Positions 1 to 7,291 of a stretch of 22,523 nt of DNA are shown here, piece by piece (the stretch's first letter is position 1; the number at the start of each line of letters is the position of its first letter). The notes beneath the pieces were generated by a model. The model was not told where the DNA came from and ran no database searches. It was given only the letters and a program-made list of their open reading frames with translations. The DNA comes from JAWXBT01 sp964523015 (GTDB taxonomy: Bacteria > Bdellovibrionota_C > UBA2361 > J135). Made by a program: the position numbers and the translations under genes. The stretch is from contig CAZFXN010000047.1 of assembly GCA_964523015.1 (NCBI GenBank), positions 1 through 22,523 on the forward strand, read 5' to 3'.

Positions 1-52
<52 letters not shown>

Positions 53-60
53 TTAGTACG

Positions 61-96
61 CCGTTGGAGCAAGCGGCGTGTCTCACCGCTTAACGG
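61..96. other. Nested inverted repeat downstream of tRNA-Asp
   Basis: CCGTT (61-65) pairs with AACGG (92-96), and inside it AAGCGG (71-76) pairs with CCGCTT (86-91), leaving a 9-nt loop. It begins 8 nt after the CCA end. No U-tract follows directly, so it is a poor intrinsic terminator. It could be a 3' processing or stability structure of the tRNA transcript. Confidence 0.4.
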
Positions 97-163
97 GTGG
101 AGCACAACTCAGCCTCAGCATCTTTATCTTTCTATTTGTTAGCGCCGTAGGGTTATTGACTCA

Positions 164-919
164 TCAGTTCTGATAGCGATCAGAATAGCTATTATTGGTT
201 AGTGTAAGTTCATTTCTGACATCTCTTACGCTGGGCACCCTTCGAGTGATAGAGACCAAGTTATCAATGTCACGGTTACTGTTTTGAGATCCCCTAAGGG
301 TTACAATTGCATCTCTTGTCATTATATCAACGTTACGGAGATCAATGTCGGTTCTTCTACGTAAAGCTTCTCTCACATTTTGACTGATTTGAAAGTCGCT
401 TCTTGCCGCGTGCGCAATGATTATCTCGTTTCTTACGCTAGTTACTCCACGAGTATTGCGGGCCATATTTTCAGCCGCAATTCGCTCACTCTCGTTATCG
501 ACTTCTCCTCGAAGTGTAACCGCCCCACCAATAGCATCTACGTTAATTCGATAATCTCTTAAATCCTGTGAAGAAGATATCCTGGAAGTAATCTCTGATG
601 CTATGCCTCTCTGGTCATATGACGAAGAGTTATAGCCCTCTCGAACAGCAACAAAGCTAGGATCAACGACCAAATTGTTCCTTACCTCTCTTACTCCGCT
701 GATATCACGAGCTACTTTTTCGATTGTAACTCGATCTTTGTCCGATGAAACGTTCCCATTTAGAGTAATAATGCCAGCCGATCTCTCATCGATTGAAATA
801 TTGTGGGTTGCAAGCCCAGAAGTTTCTGATAGCCGATCCCGTATCGCTGCACCGCGAAGTGACGATGTCGTGCAGCCAATCGTAGCAAGAATTAGAACAA
901 TTACAGTAATAGTTTTCAT
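164..919 (-). CDS. Triple BON-domain lipoprotein (OsmY-like)
   Basis: This 251-residue protein is probably exported to the periplasm and anchored by lipid. The N-terminus MKTITVIVLILATIGC has a short basic and hydrophobic signal ending in a lipobox-like site with Cys16. Three BON domains follow at about 24-85, 104-168 and 176-240. Each has the family pattern of a 'V.L.G.V' strand followed by a helix and a 'GV..VRN.L' strand. BON domains are thought to bind phospholipid surfaces and occur in envelope-stress proteins such as OsmY. A longer reading frame reaches an upstream ATG at 961, but a strong AAGGAGG at 929-935 and the signal peptide fix the start at 919. The gene stands alone and is divergent from the small peptide gene at 1150. 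Role in osmotic or envelope stress is inferred from the family. Confidence 0.85.
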   Translation of the reverse strand: MKTITVIVLILATIGCTTSSLRGAAIRDRLSETSGLATHNISIDERSAGIITLNGNVSSDKDRVTIEKVARDISGVREVRNNLVVDPSFVAVREGYNSSSYDQRGIASEITSRISSSQDLRDYRINVDAIGGAVTLRGEVDNESERIAAENMARNTRGVTSVRNEIIIAHAARSDFQISQNVREALRRRTDIDLRNVDIMTRDAIVTLRGSQNSNRDIDNLVSITRRVPSVRDVRNELTLTNNSYSDRYQN

Positions 920-928
920 CTGAAACGA

Positions 929-935
929 CCTCCTT
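929..935 (-). promoter_or_regulatory. Strong Shine-Dalgarno deciding the BON gene start
   Basis: AAGGAGG (minus strand) lies 9 nt before the ATG at 919. The alternative upstream ATG at 961 would put a positively charged extension before the lipoprotein signal, so the downstream start is preferred. Confidence 0.75.
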
Positions 936-1002
936 AAATTTATTTTGAATTTGGTAAACAAATCTACCTCTGCCCTTATAGTTCAGCCCTGAGACTTTGA
1001 GT

Positions 1003-1008
1003 ATTATA
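1003..1008 (-). promoter_or_regulatory. Putative -10 element of the BON gene
   Basis: A perfect TATAAT lies on the minus strand about 85 nt upstream of the start codon. There is no good -35 at 17 nt, which would fit a sigma-S-type or activator-dependent promoter, as is common for BON/OsmY genes. This is inference from a short match. Confidence 0.35.
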
Positions 1009-1101
1009 AAGAAAGTGCTTAGTCTTCAGGCATGATTGCGATCATACTTTGGATCCTCATTCTGTACTACTCTTTCGTTTATATCACAGCAAATGTGGTG
1101 A

Positions 1102-1119
1102 AAGACCGTAGTTGGTCTT
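1102..1119 (+). other. Small hairpin upstream of the miniprotein gene
   Basis: AAGACC (1102-1107) and GGTCTT (1114-1119) form a 6-bp stem with a 6-nt loop, followed by ATTTAATTT. It lies about 30 nt before the miniprotein ATG. It may be a weak terminator or a leader structure. Confidence 0.3.
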
Positions 1120-1149
1120 ATTTAATTTAACAAAATAGAGAGAAAGATT

Positions 1150-1230
1150 ATGAGTACTGAAATGATTCTTTTGATTGTCGTGTTGTTTTTTGTGTTTGGT
1201 GGTGGTGGCTATTATTGGAGTCGCAGATAA
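1150..1230 (+). CDS. 26-residue membrane peptide with GGGGYYW tail
   Basis: The frame ATG to TAA encodes 26 residues: a short polar start (MSTE), one hydrophobic stretch (MILLIVVLFFVF), then GGGGYYWSRR. This looks like a single-span inner-membrane miniprotein with a glycine/tyrosine turn and a positive end. Similar short 'hydrophobic segment plus GGGGYY.RR' peptides occur in many proteobacteria and, like this one, can sit near BON or other stress genes. A purine-rich GAGAGAAAG precedes the ATG at a usable distance. It is divergent from the BON lipoprotein. Function is unknown. The frame is short enough that chance cannot be fully excluded, but composition and motif make it credible. Confidence 0.6.
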   Translation: MSTEMILLIVVLFFVFGGGGYYWSRR

Positions 1231-1398
1231 AAGTAATTAAGCTGGTGCGGCGAAACAACTTCCCGTGCTGGCTATCTATTAACTAATCGGCTCTGCCATA
1301 GCTTTCTAGCTTACCCTCAGCTTAGGGACGCGAACCTGTGAGGAAAATAGCATTTCCCTGTACCTAACTACTTGCCCAAAAGTAATCCTGATTTCATA

Positions 1399-1770
1399 AT
1401 GCCATTTATGACTACTGAAGCTGTGCGCTTATCAGTCGCCGATAAAAATTCAAGTGCGACACTCTCCATTCAACAAATTTCGAAATCTAAAAGGATCGGG
1501 AAAGCAATCATTGTTGGCAGTATTGGATTAATAATCTCACTGGCACTAGTTTTTATTCCAATTTTACACTTTGTCTTAGTGCCTTTTGGCTTACTCATAA
1601 CTCTTTTGCTGGTTATTAATCGCTTAAAAACAGATCAGATAATTATTGATGGTGTTGGAGTCTGTCCAGCATGTGAAGCACATTTGCAAATCTATAAGCG
1701 TGCCTACAAACTCCCTTTTAAAGATGTTTGTGAAAAGTGTTCAAGAGAGGTGCAGGTGCTTAAATCCTAA
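1399..1770 (+). CDS. Small membrane protein with C-terminal zinc ribbon
   Basis: No named family is recognised. From the ATG at 1399 (another at 1408) the protein has about 123 residues. A polar N-terminal third is followed by a long hydrophobic block that reads as two transmembrane helices forming a hairpin (GKAIIVGSIGLIISLALVFI and ILHFVLVPFGLLITLLLVI). The soluble end carries CPAC and, 18 residues later, CEKC, spacing typical of a structural zinc ribbon. The open frame extends to a TTG at 1372, but no ribosome binding site is convincing for any of the three starts, so the 5' end is uncertain. It stands alone between two leader-like gaps. The ribbon probably faces the cytoplasm; this is inference. 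Confidence 0.6.
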   Translation: MPFMTTEAVRLSVADKNSSATLSIQQISKSKRIGKAIIVGSIGLIISLALVFIPILHFVLVPFGLLITLLLVINRLKTDQIIIDGVGVCPACEAHLQIYKRAYKLPFKDVCEKCSREVQVLKS

Positions 1771-2088
1771 AGGCAACAGCATCTCGTATCTAATTATTTC
1801 AACAGGTGCGCATTTCTTCATCCGTTAAATTACCTTTTAATTAAAAAGATATTAGAATTGAGAGAGAGTTTGATTCTACTAAAGATACAAATCTAAACCA
1901 CCGGTTTACTCTAAGAGAAGGCGAATTTCTTTAAATTATCTAATAATTTCAGCGTACTTAATCCTCATATAAATTCTCTAGCCTATTGGGCAGGGATATA
2001 ATCTCTCATCATCATATAGGCAACCTCCAGTCATTACTATCCTTTGCCGACTATTAGCCACGAAGTGATTAATAGAGGAAATTACTCA
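1771..2088. other. 318-nt gap without a gene; possible promoter for the BamE-like gene
   Basis: No credible coding frame or RNA family is seen here. The gap holds short dyads: AAACC-ACC-GGTTT near 1896, and GCCTAT (1981-1986) paired with ATAGGC (2016-2021), which brackets a TATAAT at 1997-2002. That -10-like box with a weak TTCTCT at 1974-1979 (17-nt spacer) could drive the gene starting at 2089. Confidence 0.35.
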
Positions 2089-2517
2089 ATGAACCAACTT
2101 GTTAGAAGCGTGACTTCTCTTTTGTTTAGCGGAATGCTTTGCAGCTGCTCTGTGATAATGGCAGCAACTCCGTCTAAGGAAACAGATCTTTCTGTTCTTC
2201 ATAAAGGGGCAACAAAAACTTCTGTTGAGAAATCATTAGGCAAGCCAATTAAATATAGCCGTGAATCACATGGTGATGTTGCTGTGTATCAATATTTTAC
2301 GGGGGATAAGGCGAATTACAATCGCGCTGCCGCCTATGCTGTTTTAACAGGTGTCACTCTTGGAGTTGCAGAGCTATTTACTTCACCAATGGAAGCTCTT
2401 CAAGGGGATCGAAATGAGGTCCATGTTCTTTACACCAGAAACGGACGATTAAAAGCCTATAAGACTTTTTTCTTTAACGCACCGTTGCCACCTCCAGAAG
2501 AATTGATAAATAAGTAA
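2089..2517 (+). CDS. BamE/SmpA-like exported protein, likely lipoprotein
   Basis: The protein has 142 residues. Its N-terminus is a signal peptide (MNQLVRSVTSLLFSGML) with cysteines at positions 18 and 20; LCSC is an atypical lipobox and IMA-A is a possible signal-peptidase I site. The mature part holds 'LHKGATKTSVEKSLGKP' at about 37-53, the turn-helix pattern of SmpA/OmlA (BamE-fold) proteins. A hydrophobic Gly/Ala segment and a 'SPMEAL' turn follow, then a strand-rich end. The frame opens further upstream at 2044, but GAGGAA at 2075-2080 sits 8 nt before the ATG at 2089 and the signal peptide starts there. The fold suggests an outer-membrane-associated scaffolding role rather than true BamE, since the gene is not in a bam context. 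Confidence 0.7.
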   Translation: MNQLVRSVTSLLFSGMLCSCSVIMAATPSKETDLSVLHKGATKTSVEKSLGKPIKYSRESHGDVAVYQYFTGDKANYNRAAAYAVLTGVTLGVAELFTSPMEALQGDRNEVHVLYTRNGRLKAYKTFFFNAPLPPPEELINK

Positions 2518-2568
2518 AAGAGAAGCCTTTCTGAAACTCTTCTTGTCCGCCTCAATGTTTCTGAAGTA

Positions 2569-2591
2569 TACTCAATTTAAGGTTTTGAGTA
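2569..2591 (+). promoter_or_regulatory. Inverted repeat in the leader of the DUF1704 gene
   Basis: TACTCAA (2569-2575) and TTGAGTA (2585-2591) are perfect 7-bp arms with a 9-nt loop, ending 12 nt before the ATG. The right arm abuts the only weak Shine-Dalgarno (AGG, 2591-2593). It could be an operator or a translational hairpin. Confidence 0.35.
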
Positions 2592-2603
2592 GGTCACAAC
2601 CAA

Positions 2604-3848
2604 ATGAAAGATCTTCAGCTAAATGATAAAATCCGACAAATTGACACACAGCTAGTTTCTGTTTGTAAATCTATCAAAATACTGAGCGAACTCTCCTGGG
2701 AACCTCACCATACAAAGGAATTTTTAAGTGGTTGGGAAAAGGGCAATCCAAAATTACCTAATATCTTATATCCAAAACACATTCTGACCGAGAAAAAATC
2801 TGAGATTAGAAAAATAATGAGTGCTTGTGATCGCACCCATCCGATCCAAGAATTTCTATATCAAAGTGCCGAAAGTTATTATTTTGGTGCAGAATTAATT
2901 GAAAACCTCGGCAAACCTGTTTTCGCAGAACTTTCCATACAGCTTTATGGAGCTCCTCAAGACCTAACTATAGGAACAAAAATTTCTGCTCTTGAAGCCT
3001 CTCAGCATTTTCTTGATGTTACAGGAAATCTCATTTCGTTAACAAAAGTAGCTGAGCATGATGTTTGTTTGATGGCAGAATATGTCAAAGAGGAGATGGA
3101 GAAGGCTATAAAGCCATTTTTTAAGAATCATACCGTAGAGGTTGTGATTGATGAAAAATTAGTTTCAAAAGCTGCCGCAGGCGCTCATAAAATCAGACTT
3201 AGAAATTACACCTGCTTTGCTCCAATTGATATTCCTCAGCTACTTGAACACGAAGCTTTCGTTCATACTCTTACATTATTAAATGGCAGAGCTCAGCCTA
3301 ATCTGACTACTCTTGGTCTAGGAGCTCCACGAACAACACGGACTCAGGAGGGGTTAGCACTTTTTGCTGAACTAATCACAAATTCGATTGATCTAAGTAG
3401 ACTCCGTAGAATTGCTGCTCGCGTTAAAGGAGTGGACATGGCACTAAATGGTGCCAATTTTATTGAAGTGTTTAAATTTTTTATAGATTGCGGTCAAACA
3501 CCGACTGAATGTTTTCACTCAGCCATGCGGGTTTTTCGTGGTGGTGATGTTAATGGTCGCGTAGCGTTTACTAAAGACATTACATATCTCAGTGGCTTCG
3601 TTCAGGTCCATAGGTTTTTAGAAGAATCAATTCAAAAAGAGCGAATATTGGATGCTCACTATCTTTTTGCTGGTAGACTTACTACTAGAGATGTACCAAA
3701 TCTAGAGCCTTTTTTTAAATCAAAATTTTTAGTGCCACCGATTTATGAACCCAAATGGATTAGTAATCCTCATACCTTAATGGCATTTTTGGTTTACTCT
3801 AATTTTACAAGTCAATTAGGTCTTTCCTCAAAAGAGAGTATAGGATAG
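2604..3848 (+). CDS. DUF1704 (QEGLA family) MATCAP-like metallopeptidase
   Basis: This 414-residue protein belongs to the DUF1704/QEGLA family, the family of the eukaryotic microtubule tyrosine carboxypeptidases (MATCAP). Visible family marks are HEAFVH at 216-221 (the HExxxH zinc motif: His216, Glu217 and His221), NG at 227-228, and TQEGLALFAE starting at 247, where Glu249 is the expected third metal ligand. No signal peptide or membrane helix is seen, so a cytoplasmic place is expected. Bacterial members often sit beside ATP-grasp amide ligases, and here a glutamate-ligase-like gene lies a few hundred bases away on the other strand. A peptide-trimming carboxypeptidase activity is inferred from the metal motif and the eukaryotic relatives; the bacterial substrate is unknown. 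The gene is followed 33 nt later by a Cys-rich lipoprotein gene that may be co-transcribed. Confidence 0.85.
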   Translation: MKDLQLNDKIRQIDTQLVSVCKSIKILSELSWEPHHTKEFLSGWEKGNPKLPNILYPKHILTEKKSEIRKIMSACDRTHPIQEFLYQSAESYYFGAELIENLGKPVFAELSIQLYGAPQDLTIGTKISALEASQHFLDVTGNLISLTKVAEHDVCLMAEYVKEEMEKAIKPFFKNHTVEVVIDEKLVSKAAAGAHKIRLRNYTCFAPIDIPQLLEHEAFVHTLTLLNGRAQPNLTTLGLGAPRTTRTQEGLALFAELITNSIDLSRLRRIAARVKGVDMALNGANFIEVFKFFIDCGQTPTECFHSAMRVFRGGDVNGRVAFTKDITYLSGFVQVHRFLEESIQKERILDAHYLFAGRLTTRDVPNLEPFFKSKFLVPPIYEPKWISNPHTLMAFLVYSNFTSQLGLSSKESIG

Positions 3849-3881
3849 CGTCTTTCAGATAAAAATTAAAAGGAAATTATT

Positions 3882-4091
3882 ATGAAAGAGATCACAATCA
3901 TTGCATTAAGCCTACTCATGGTTGGTTGCTCCAGTATGGGAAAATGCTCGAATTGTTCTTCCTGCGCTGCAAAAAAAGCGGAAAGTGCTGCTGTAGCTCA
4001 TGAGGGATGCAAAAAGTCATGCTGCAGTGCTAACAAAGACAAGACTTCCTGTAGTAAGAGTGAAAAATGCAGCAAATGCTCTGGTAAATAG
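3882..4091 (+). CDS. Cysteine-rich small lipoprotein
   Basis: The 69-residue product starts after a good AAGGAAA ribosome site. It has a lipoprotein signal (IIALSLLMVGC) with lipidation Cys16. The mature part is only about 53 residues and carries nine more cysteines in clusters: C22, C25, C28, C43, C47, C48, C57, C63, C66, giving CxxCxxC and CxxC patterns. Lys and Ser fill most of the rest. This composition suggests a metal-binding or redox-active peptide at the outer membrane. No family is recognised with confidence. It follows the DUF1704 gene closely in the same direction and converges with the glutamate-ligase-like gene, leaving only 6 nt between the two stops. Confidence 0.8.
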   Translation: MKEITIIALSLLMVGCSSMGKCSNCSSCAAKKAESAAVAHEGCKKSCCSANKDKTSCSKSEKCSKCSGK

Positions 4092-4097
4092 TTATAT

Positions 4098-5063
4098 TTA
4101 TTGAATTGCCGCTCCAAAAGTTTCTTGGGCAAAATTCTCTTGAGCAAACTTAACTTTCTCTTCAATAGTAGAAAGAGATTTGGCGTGCTTCTCAACAAGC
4201 TTCAGTCTTGGTAGCAAACCCGCTCGATTAGCAATTTGGATGTTAAGTCCTGGTCTTGCATTTAGCTCAAGAAGCAATGGGCCTTTGTCCTTATCTAAAA
4301 CTAGATCTACTCCAATATAACCTAAGCCGGTTAGCTCTTGAAGTCTGGACGCTGTCTCAAGCAATTTACTCCAATTTGGAATTTCAACTCCGACAACTGG
4401 ATTCCCAGTGTCAGGATGATCTTCAATCACCTCATTTCGCCAAACTGCCTTTAAGGTTTGGCCTGTGGCGATATCAATACCTACACCAATTGCGCCCTTA
4501 TGTAGATTGGCTTTACCACCTGACAATCTAGTCGGAAGGCGGACCATCGACATAACTGGAACACCAAGGAAAACGATTATTCTAATATCAGGAACACCTA
4601 AATAACTGATCTTTTCAAAGAGTGGATCGAATTGAACCCTATACTCAATAAGAGCCTTATCCGGTTGACCACCAAGACTGTAGACTCCTCCTAGAATTCT
4701 AGTTACATACTGAGCTAACTCATCAAATGAATATAGCTGGCCATTAACAGTACGATACAGATCCTTTACCCGGCCACTCACGACAAGGATACCATCTCCT
4801 CCACTTCCCGATGACGGCTTTAAAGCAAAGTCGGCATATGGTGCAAGGATTGATGGGAGGTCCCGGATCTGTCTCTGAATCTCAACAACGTGATAGAGTT
4901 TAGGAACTGCCACCCCAGCATTTGCTACAAGTAATTTTGTTTTTAGCTTATCATCAACTAGCGGAAATAAATGACGAGGATTATAAATAAGAGTATAATC
5001 AGCATTTCGCTGATTTATTCCAAGAACTCCCTTTTCTTTTAACTTACGAGCCAGCTCAAACAT
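4098..5063 (-). CDS. Alpha-L-glutamate ligase-like protein (RimK-related ATP-grasp)
   Basis: The 321-residue protein matches the RimK-related ligase family (TIGR02291 type). Family marks are VLGINQRNADYTLIYNPR near the N-terminus, LVDDKLKTK, the glycine-rich ATP loop KPSSGSGGDGI at about 82-92, YSLGGQPDKALIEYRV, VPDIRIIVFLG, and the metal-binding LLLELNARPGL near 270-280. ATP-grasp ligases join a carboxylate to an amine via an acyl-phosphate; family relatives add glutamate or build short peptides. The substrate here is unknown. It is the last gene of an operon with the 7TM protein (4-nt gap) and the retropepsin-like gene. No clear ribosome site precedes it, which suggests coupling to upstream translation. 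Confidence 0.9.
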   Translation of the reverse strand: MFELARKLKEKGVLGINQRNADYTLIYNPRHLFPLVDDKLKTKLLVANAGVAVPKLYHVVEIQRQIRDLPSILAPYADFALKPSSGSGGDGILVVSGRVKDLYRTVNGQLYSFDELAQYVTRILGGVYSLGGQPDKALIEYRVQFDPLFEKISYLGVPDIRIIVFLGVPVMSMVRLPTRLSGGKANLHKGAIGVGIDIATGQTLKAVWRNEVIEDHPDTGNPVVGVEIPNWSKLLETASRLQELTGLGYIGVDLVLDKDKGPLLLELNARPGLNIQIANRAGLLPRLKLVEKHAKSLSTIEEKVKFAQENFAQETFGAAIQ

Positions 5064-5067
5064 TTTG

Positions 5068-6591
5068 TCAATATTCCGCTAAGGCCTTAAATCTTTTTAG
5101 TTCAAGTAATCGATATCCTGTATATCGACCAATCATAAGAGTCAAAGATAACACAACAAGAAGAAGTTCAGGGAAAACAAAAATCAGATGTCCAACAGTT
5201 TGACTAGATATTATTCCGTAAATTAGGGCTGCCACTAAAAGACTTCCAATACCATGCTTAAAGGCTTCATATGAACCAAGCTCGTCCCACATAATTGACA
5301 TTCTCTCGATAGTCATTGTTAAAATTACCATTGGGAAAAGAGCAACTGATAACCCACGTTCAACACCAAGCATGTGGGTAAAAATACTAAGCATGGCCAT
5401 CAAAATAATTACGATAATCAAAACAGAAGCAAGTCTAGGAACTAAAACAAGCTTTAAATGTTCCAGATAAAATCGAGCTGTTAAACCAATACTAACAAGC
5501 AAAGTAAAAAACATTACACCCCAGATTAACTCTGTCTCTCTAAATGCAAGAGCGATTAAAACAGGCATAAAAGTTCCAAATGTTCGAATGCCAATAATGT
5601 TCCTTAAGACAACGACCAAGAATGCCCCAATTGGAATCATTAAAATTACTCTGTAAACACTCTGTGTCTCTAACGGCAAGCTAAATAGGGAAAACTTAAC
5701 TATAGGTGGATTTGAAACCTGAACCCCTGAAATAGCAGAATAGATCCCCCTCTCTTCATGTTTAGCTACTGATACAACAGTTCTTAATTTATCAGCTCCA
5801 GAAAGGGTTACGAAAGGTTCACTACCTCTCCACCATGGTAAAAATTCTTCTGGAACGTTGGTATCTCCACTTAATACATCAATCGATTTCCAAGTGCCTG
5901 AATCATACACCTCTAAGCGATGTATAATTGGGGTATTTTTAGTTTGATCCTGAAGTATTATTCCAAAAACAATCCGAGCAAATATCCCTGCCTCTGCTAA
6001 AATTTTTGTTGCTACTTCTGCTACCTTTAAACTTGGAGGACGTCGGCCAAGTAGTAACTGAAGATTACTATCTGGGGTTGCGGAGTTCATCTGCTTTAAT
6101 AATGTAACGACAAATCCTTCCGCATCTGCCGATTTGGCGCGAATCTCTGCAATTAGTGATTTTGTCGCCTCAAGCAAAGCCCCCTCATATCCTGAAGGTA
6201 GAATCTCAGGTGGTTTTGATTTATCTCGAACATCCCCAACACTACCGCGCTTTACTAGAGCACGATAATAGAGACCTTGCTGACCAGATGCATTTCTAAT
6301 TGACCAAAGAGCTAATCGATTACCATCTTTAAATTGAGTAGTTAAACCAAACCCCCGAGAGATAAAACTCTCATCCATAATTAGGAATTCCTGGGTACTC
6401 TTCGGCACAAAGAGACTGAGTTTGGTTGGCTTATTCTTCGCAGCAAAAGAAGCATGAGCTTCTACTATCCAAGCGTCAGTTCTAACATCAGAAGTCAGTG
6501 GATAATTCAGTGCTAAAACTTTATAGAGAAATAGCCCAAGCCCAACCGCCATCAAGAGCCCACAAAGTATCTGAAGATGGTACTTTCTCAA
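5068..6591 (-). CDS. Inactive transglutaminase fused to seven membrane helices (UUP1 type)
   Basis: The 507-residue protein has one N-terminal membrane helix (about 7-29), a periplasmic part of about 280 residues, then roughly seven hydrophobic helices from 312 to 490. The periplasmic part contains a transglutaminase-like core: 'AEVATKILAEAGIFARIVFG' at about 191-210, His224 and Asp238. The position of the catalytic cysteine is not Cys, so the fold is probably non-catalytic and binds a peptide. The gene starts with TTG at 6591, within a TTGA overlap with the stop of the upstream gene; a strong AAGGAGG at 6601-6607 supports that start. In known genomes this protein lies between the same two partners, retropepsin and glutamate-ligase-like, as it does here. 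It may be a sensor or transporter of the ligase product. Confidence 0.88.
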   Translation of the reverse strand: MRKYHLQILCGLLMAVGLGLFLYKVLALNYPLTSDVRTDAWIVEAHASFAAKNKPTKLSLFVPKSTQEFLIMDESFISRGFGLTTQFKDGNRLALWSIRNASGQQGLYYRALVKRGSVGDVRDKSKPPEILPSGYEGALLEATKSLIAEIRAKSADAEGFVVTLLKQMNSATPDSNLQLLLGRRPPSLKVAEVATKILAEAGIFARIVFGIILQDQTKNTPIIHRLEVYDSGTWKSIDVLSGDTNVPEEFLPWWRGSEPFVTLSGADKLRTVVSVAKHEERGIYSAISGVQVSNPPIVKFSLFSLPLETQSVYRVILMIPIGAFLVVVLRNIIGIRTFGTFMPVLIALAFRETELIWGVMFFTLLVSIGLTARFYLEHLKLVLVPRLASVLIIVIILMAMLSIFTHMLGVERGLSVALFPMVILTMTIERMSIMWDELGSYEAFKHGIGSLLVAALIYGIISSQTVGHLIFVFPELLLVVLSLTLMIGRYTGYRLLELKRFKALAEY

Positions 6592-7094
6592 TGCTTAGGA
6601 ACCTCCTTGCAATCTGGTTCACTTGTAAATGTTACCGCCGGATCTATAGTTGCAACACCTGCTAGGAAACTTCGACCCACTAACATCTGATACTCGAACT
6701 TACTTCGATCAACTAAATTAACATCTTCTTCCATATAAGTTGTCCCAGCACAGATTCCTAATCTAATAACAGCTCTTCGCTGATTTTTAGTTCCATGTCT
6801 TTTAATCATGGCAAATCGCTTAATCTCTCTCTCAAGCACAACTCGGTGACCATATCTATTTAGTAAGGTAAAGCGAACCCACTTCTGTTTCTCTTTATTA
6901 AATTCCTCAATATCACTTGCATTTAGAGAGGAGTAATCAGATCCAGTATCTAGCTTTGCGTGAATTACAGTGTCAGTAGGGTAAATCTTTACTTTCTCGG
7001 CCCAGCCAAGTACGATTTTAGTTTGAGCAAAAACATCTCCACTTGTAATCAACAAAAATGGAATTAAAGCCTTTATGATGAATGGCCTATTCAT
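6588..7094 (-). CDS. Periplasmic retropepsin-like protease (RimK-linked 'zinc protease' family)
   Basis: The product has 168 residues. A signal peptide (MNRPFIIKALIPFLLITSG) ends near VFA-Q at about residue 23-24. The mature part has AKLDTGSDYSSL at about 47-58, whose DTG matches the catalytic loop of retropepsin-like aspartic peptidases, and LVGRSFL near the end, the second family strand. The family is often annotated 'ATP-dependent zinc protease' (COG4067, Pfam Zn_protease), but the motif is that of an aspartyl protease. The start at 7094 is chosen over an ATG at 7109 because GGAGA at 7103-7107 sits 8 nt before it. It is the first gene of the operon with the 7TM and ligase genes. It probably cuts or trims a peptide substrate in the periplasm. 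Confidence 0.85.
   Translation of the reverse strand: MNRPFIIKALIPFLLITSGDVFAQTKIVLGWAEKVKIYPTDTVIHAKLDTGSDYSSLNASDIEEFNKEKQKWVRFTLLNRYGHRVVLEREIKRFAMIKRHGTKNQRRAVIRLGICAGTTYMEEDVNLVDRSKFEYQMLVGRSFLAGVATIDPAVTFTSEPDCKEVPKH
6601..6607 (-). promoter_or_regulatory. Shine-Dalgarno supporting the TTG start of the 7TM gene
   Basis: AAGGAGG on the minus strand lies 9 nt before TTG at 6591, inside the end of the retropepsin-like gene. The strength of the site makes up for the rare start codon and points to coupled translation. Confidence 0.7.
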
Positions 7095-7291
7095 TCTAAT
7101 TATCTCCATAATATCAGTGAGTTAAAACCGATTCGAAAACAGTATATTAATCTCTAAAATTTCACCATGCCAGAATACTCATAGTTTGATGATTGAAACT
7201 GATAATTAGTGTCTCTTTTCATAGATATTCACTAGCTTATGATCTTTTCCCTTGTCCTTAAGGCTTAGCAAGTGCTTAAAATAACTGCAAT
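7095..7291. promoter_or_regulatory. Divergent intergenic region, retropepsin operon / corA
   Basis: Both outward promoters must lie here. TTGAAA at 7193-7198 and TATGAT at 7238-7243 are -35- and -10-like on the plus strand but not at standard spacing. AGTTT...AAACT (7183-7200) is a short dyad. Nothing is strong enough to name a promoter. Confidence 0.3.
7103..7107 (-). promoter_or_regulatory. Ribosome binding site deciding the retropepsin start
   Basis: GGAGA on the minus strand is placed 8 nt before ATG 7094. The upstream in-frame ATG at 7109 overlaps this site and has no good site of its own. Confidence 0.65.

Noticed and set aside
168..185. TTCTGAT-AGCG-ATCAGAA hairpin as a terminator of the BON gene
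   Set aside because: It lies inside the coding end, before or at the stop, and has no U-tract on the minus strand.
1231..1398. Cyclic-di-GMP or other riboswitch (GGGACGC near 1324)
   Set aside because: The short match is not accompanied by the conserved upstream GCAAACC-type block or a plausible pairing scheme, so it is most likely chance.
3998..4198. 66-residue minus-strand frame
   Set aside because: It overlaps the ends of the Cys-rich lipoprotein and the ligase gene, has low-complexity Leu/Lys content and no ribosome site; it is a shadow of those genes.
7095..7291. Magnesium riboswitch in the corA leader
   Set aside because: The gap shows no extended stem or M-box-like conserved blocks on either strand.
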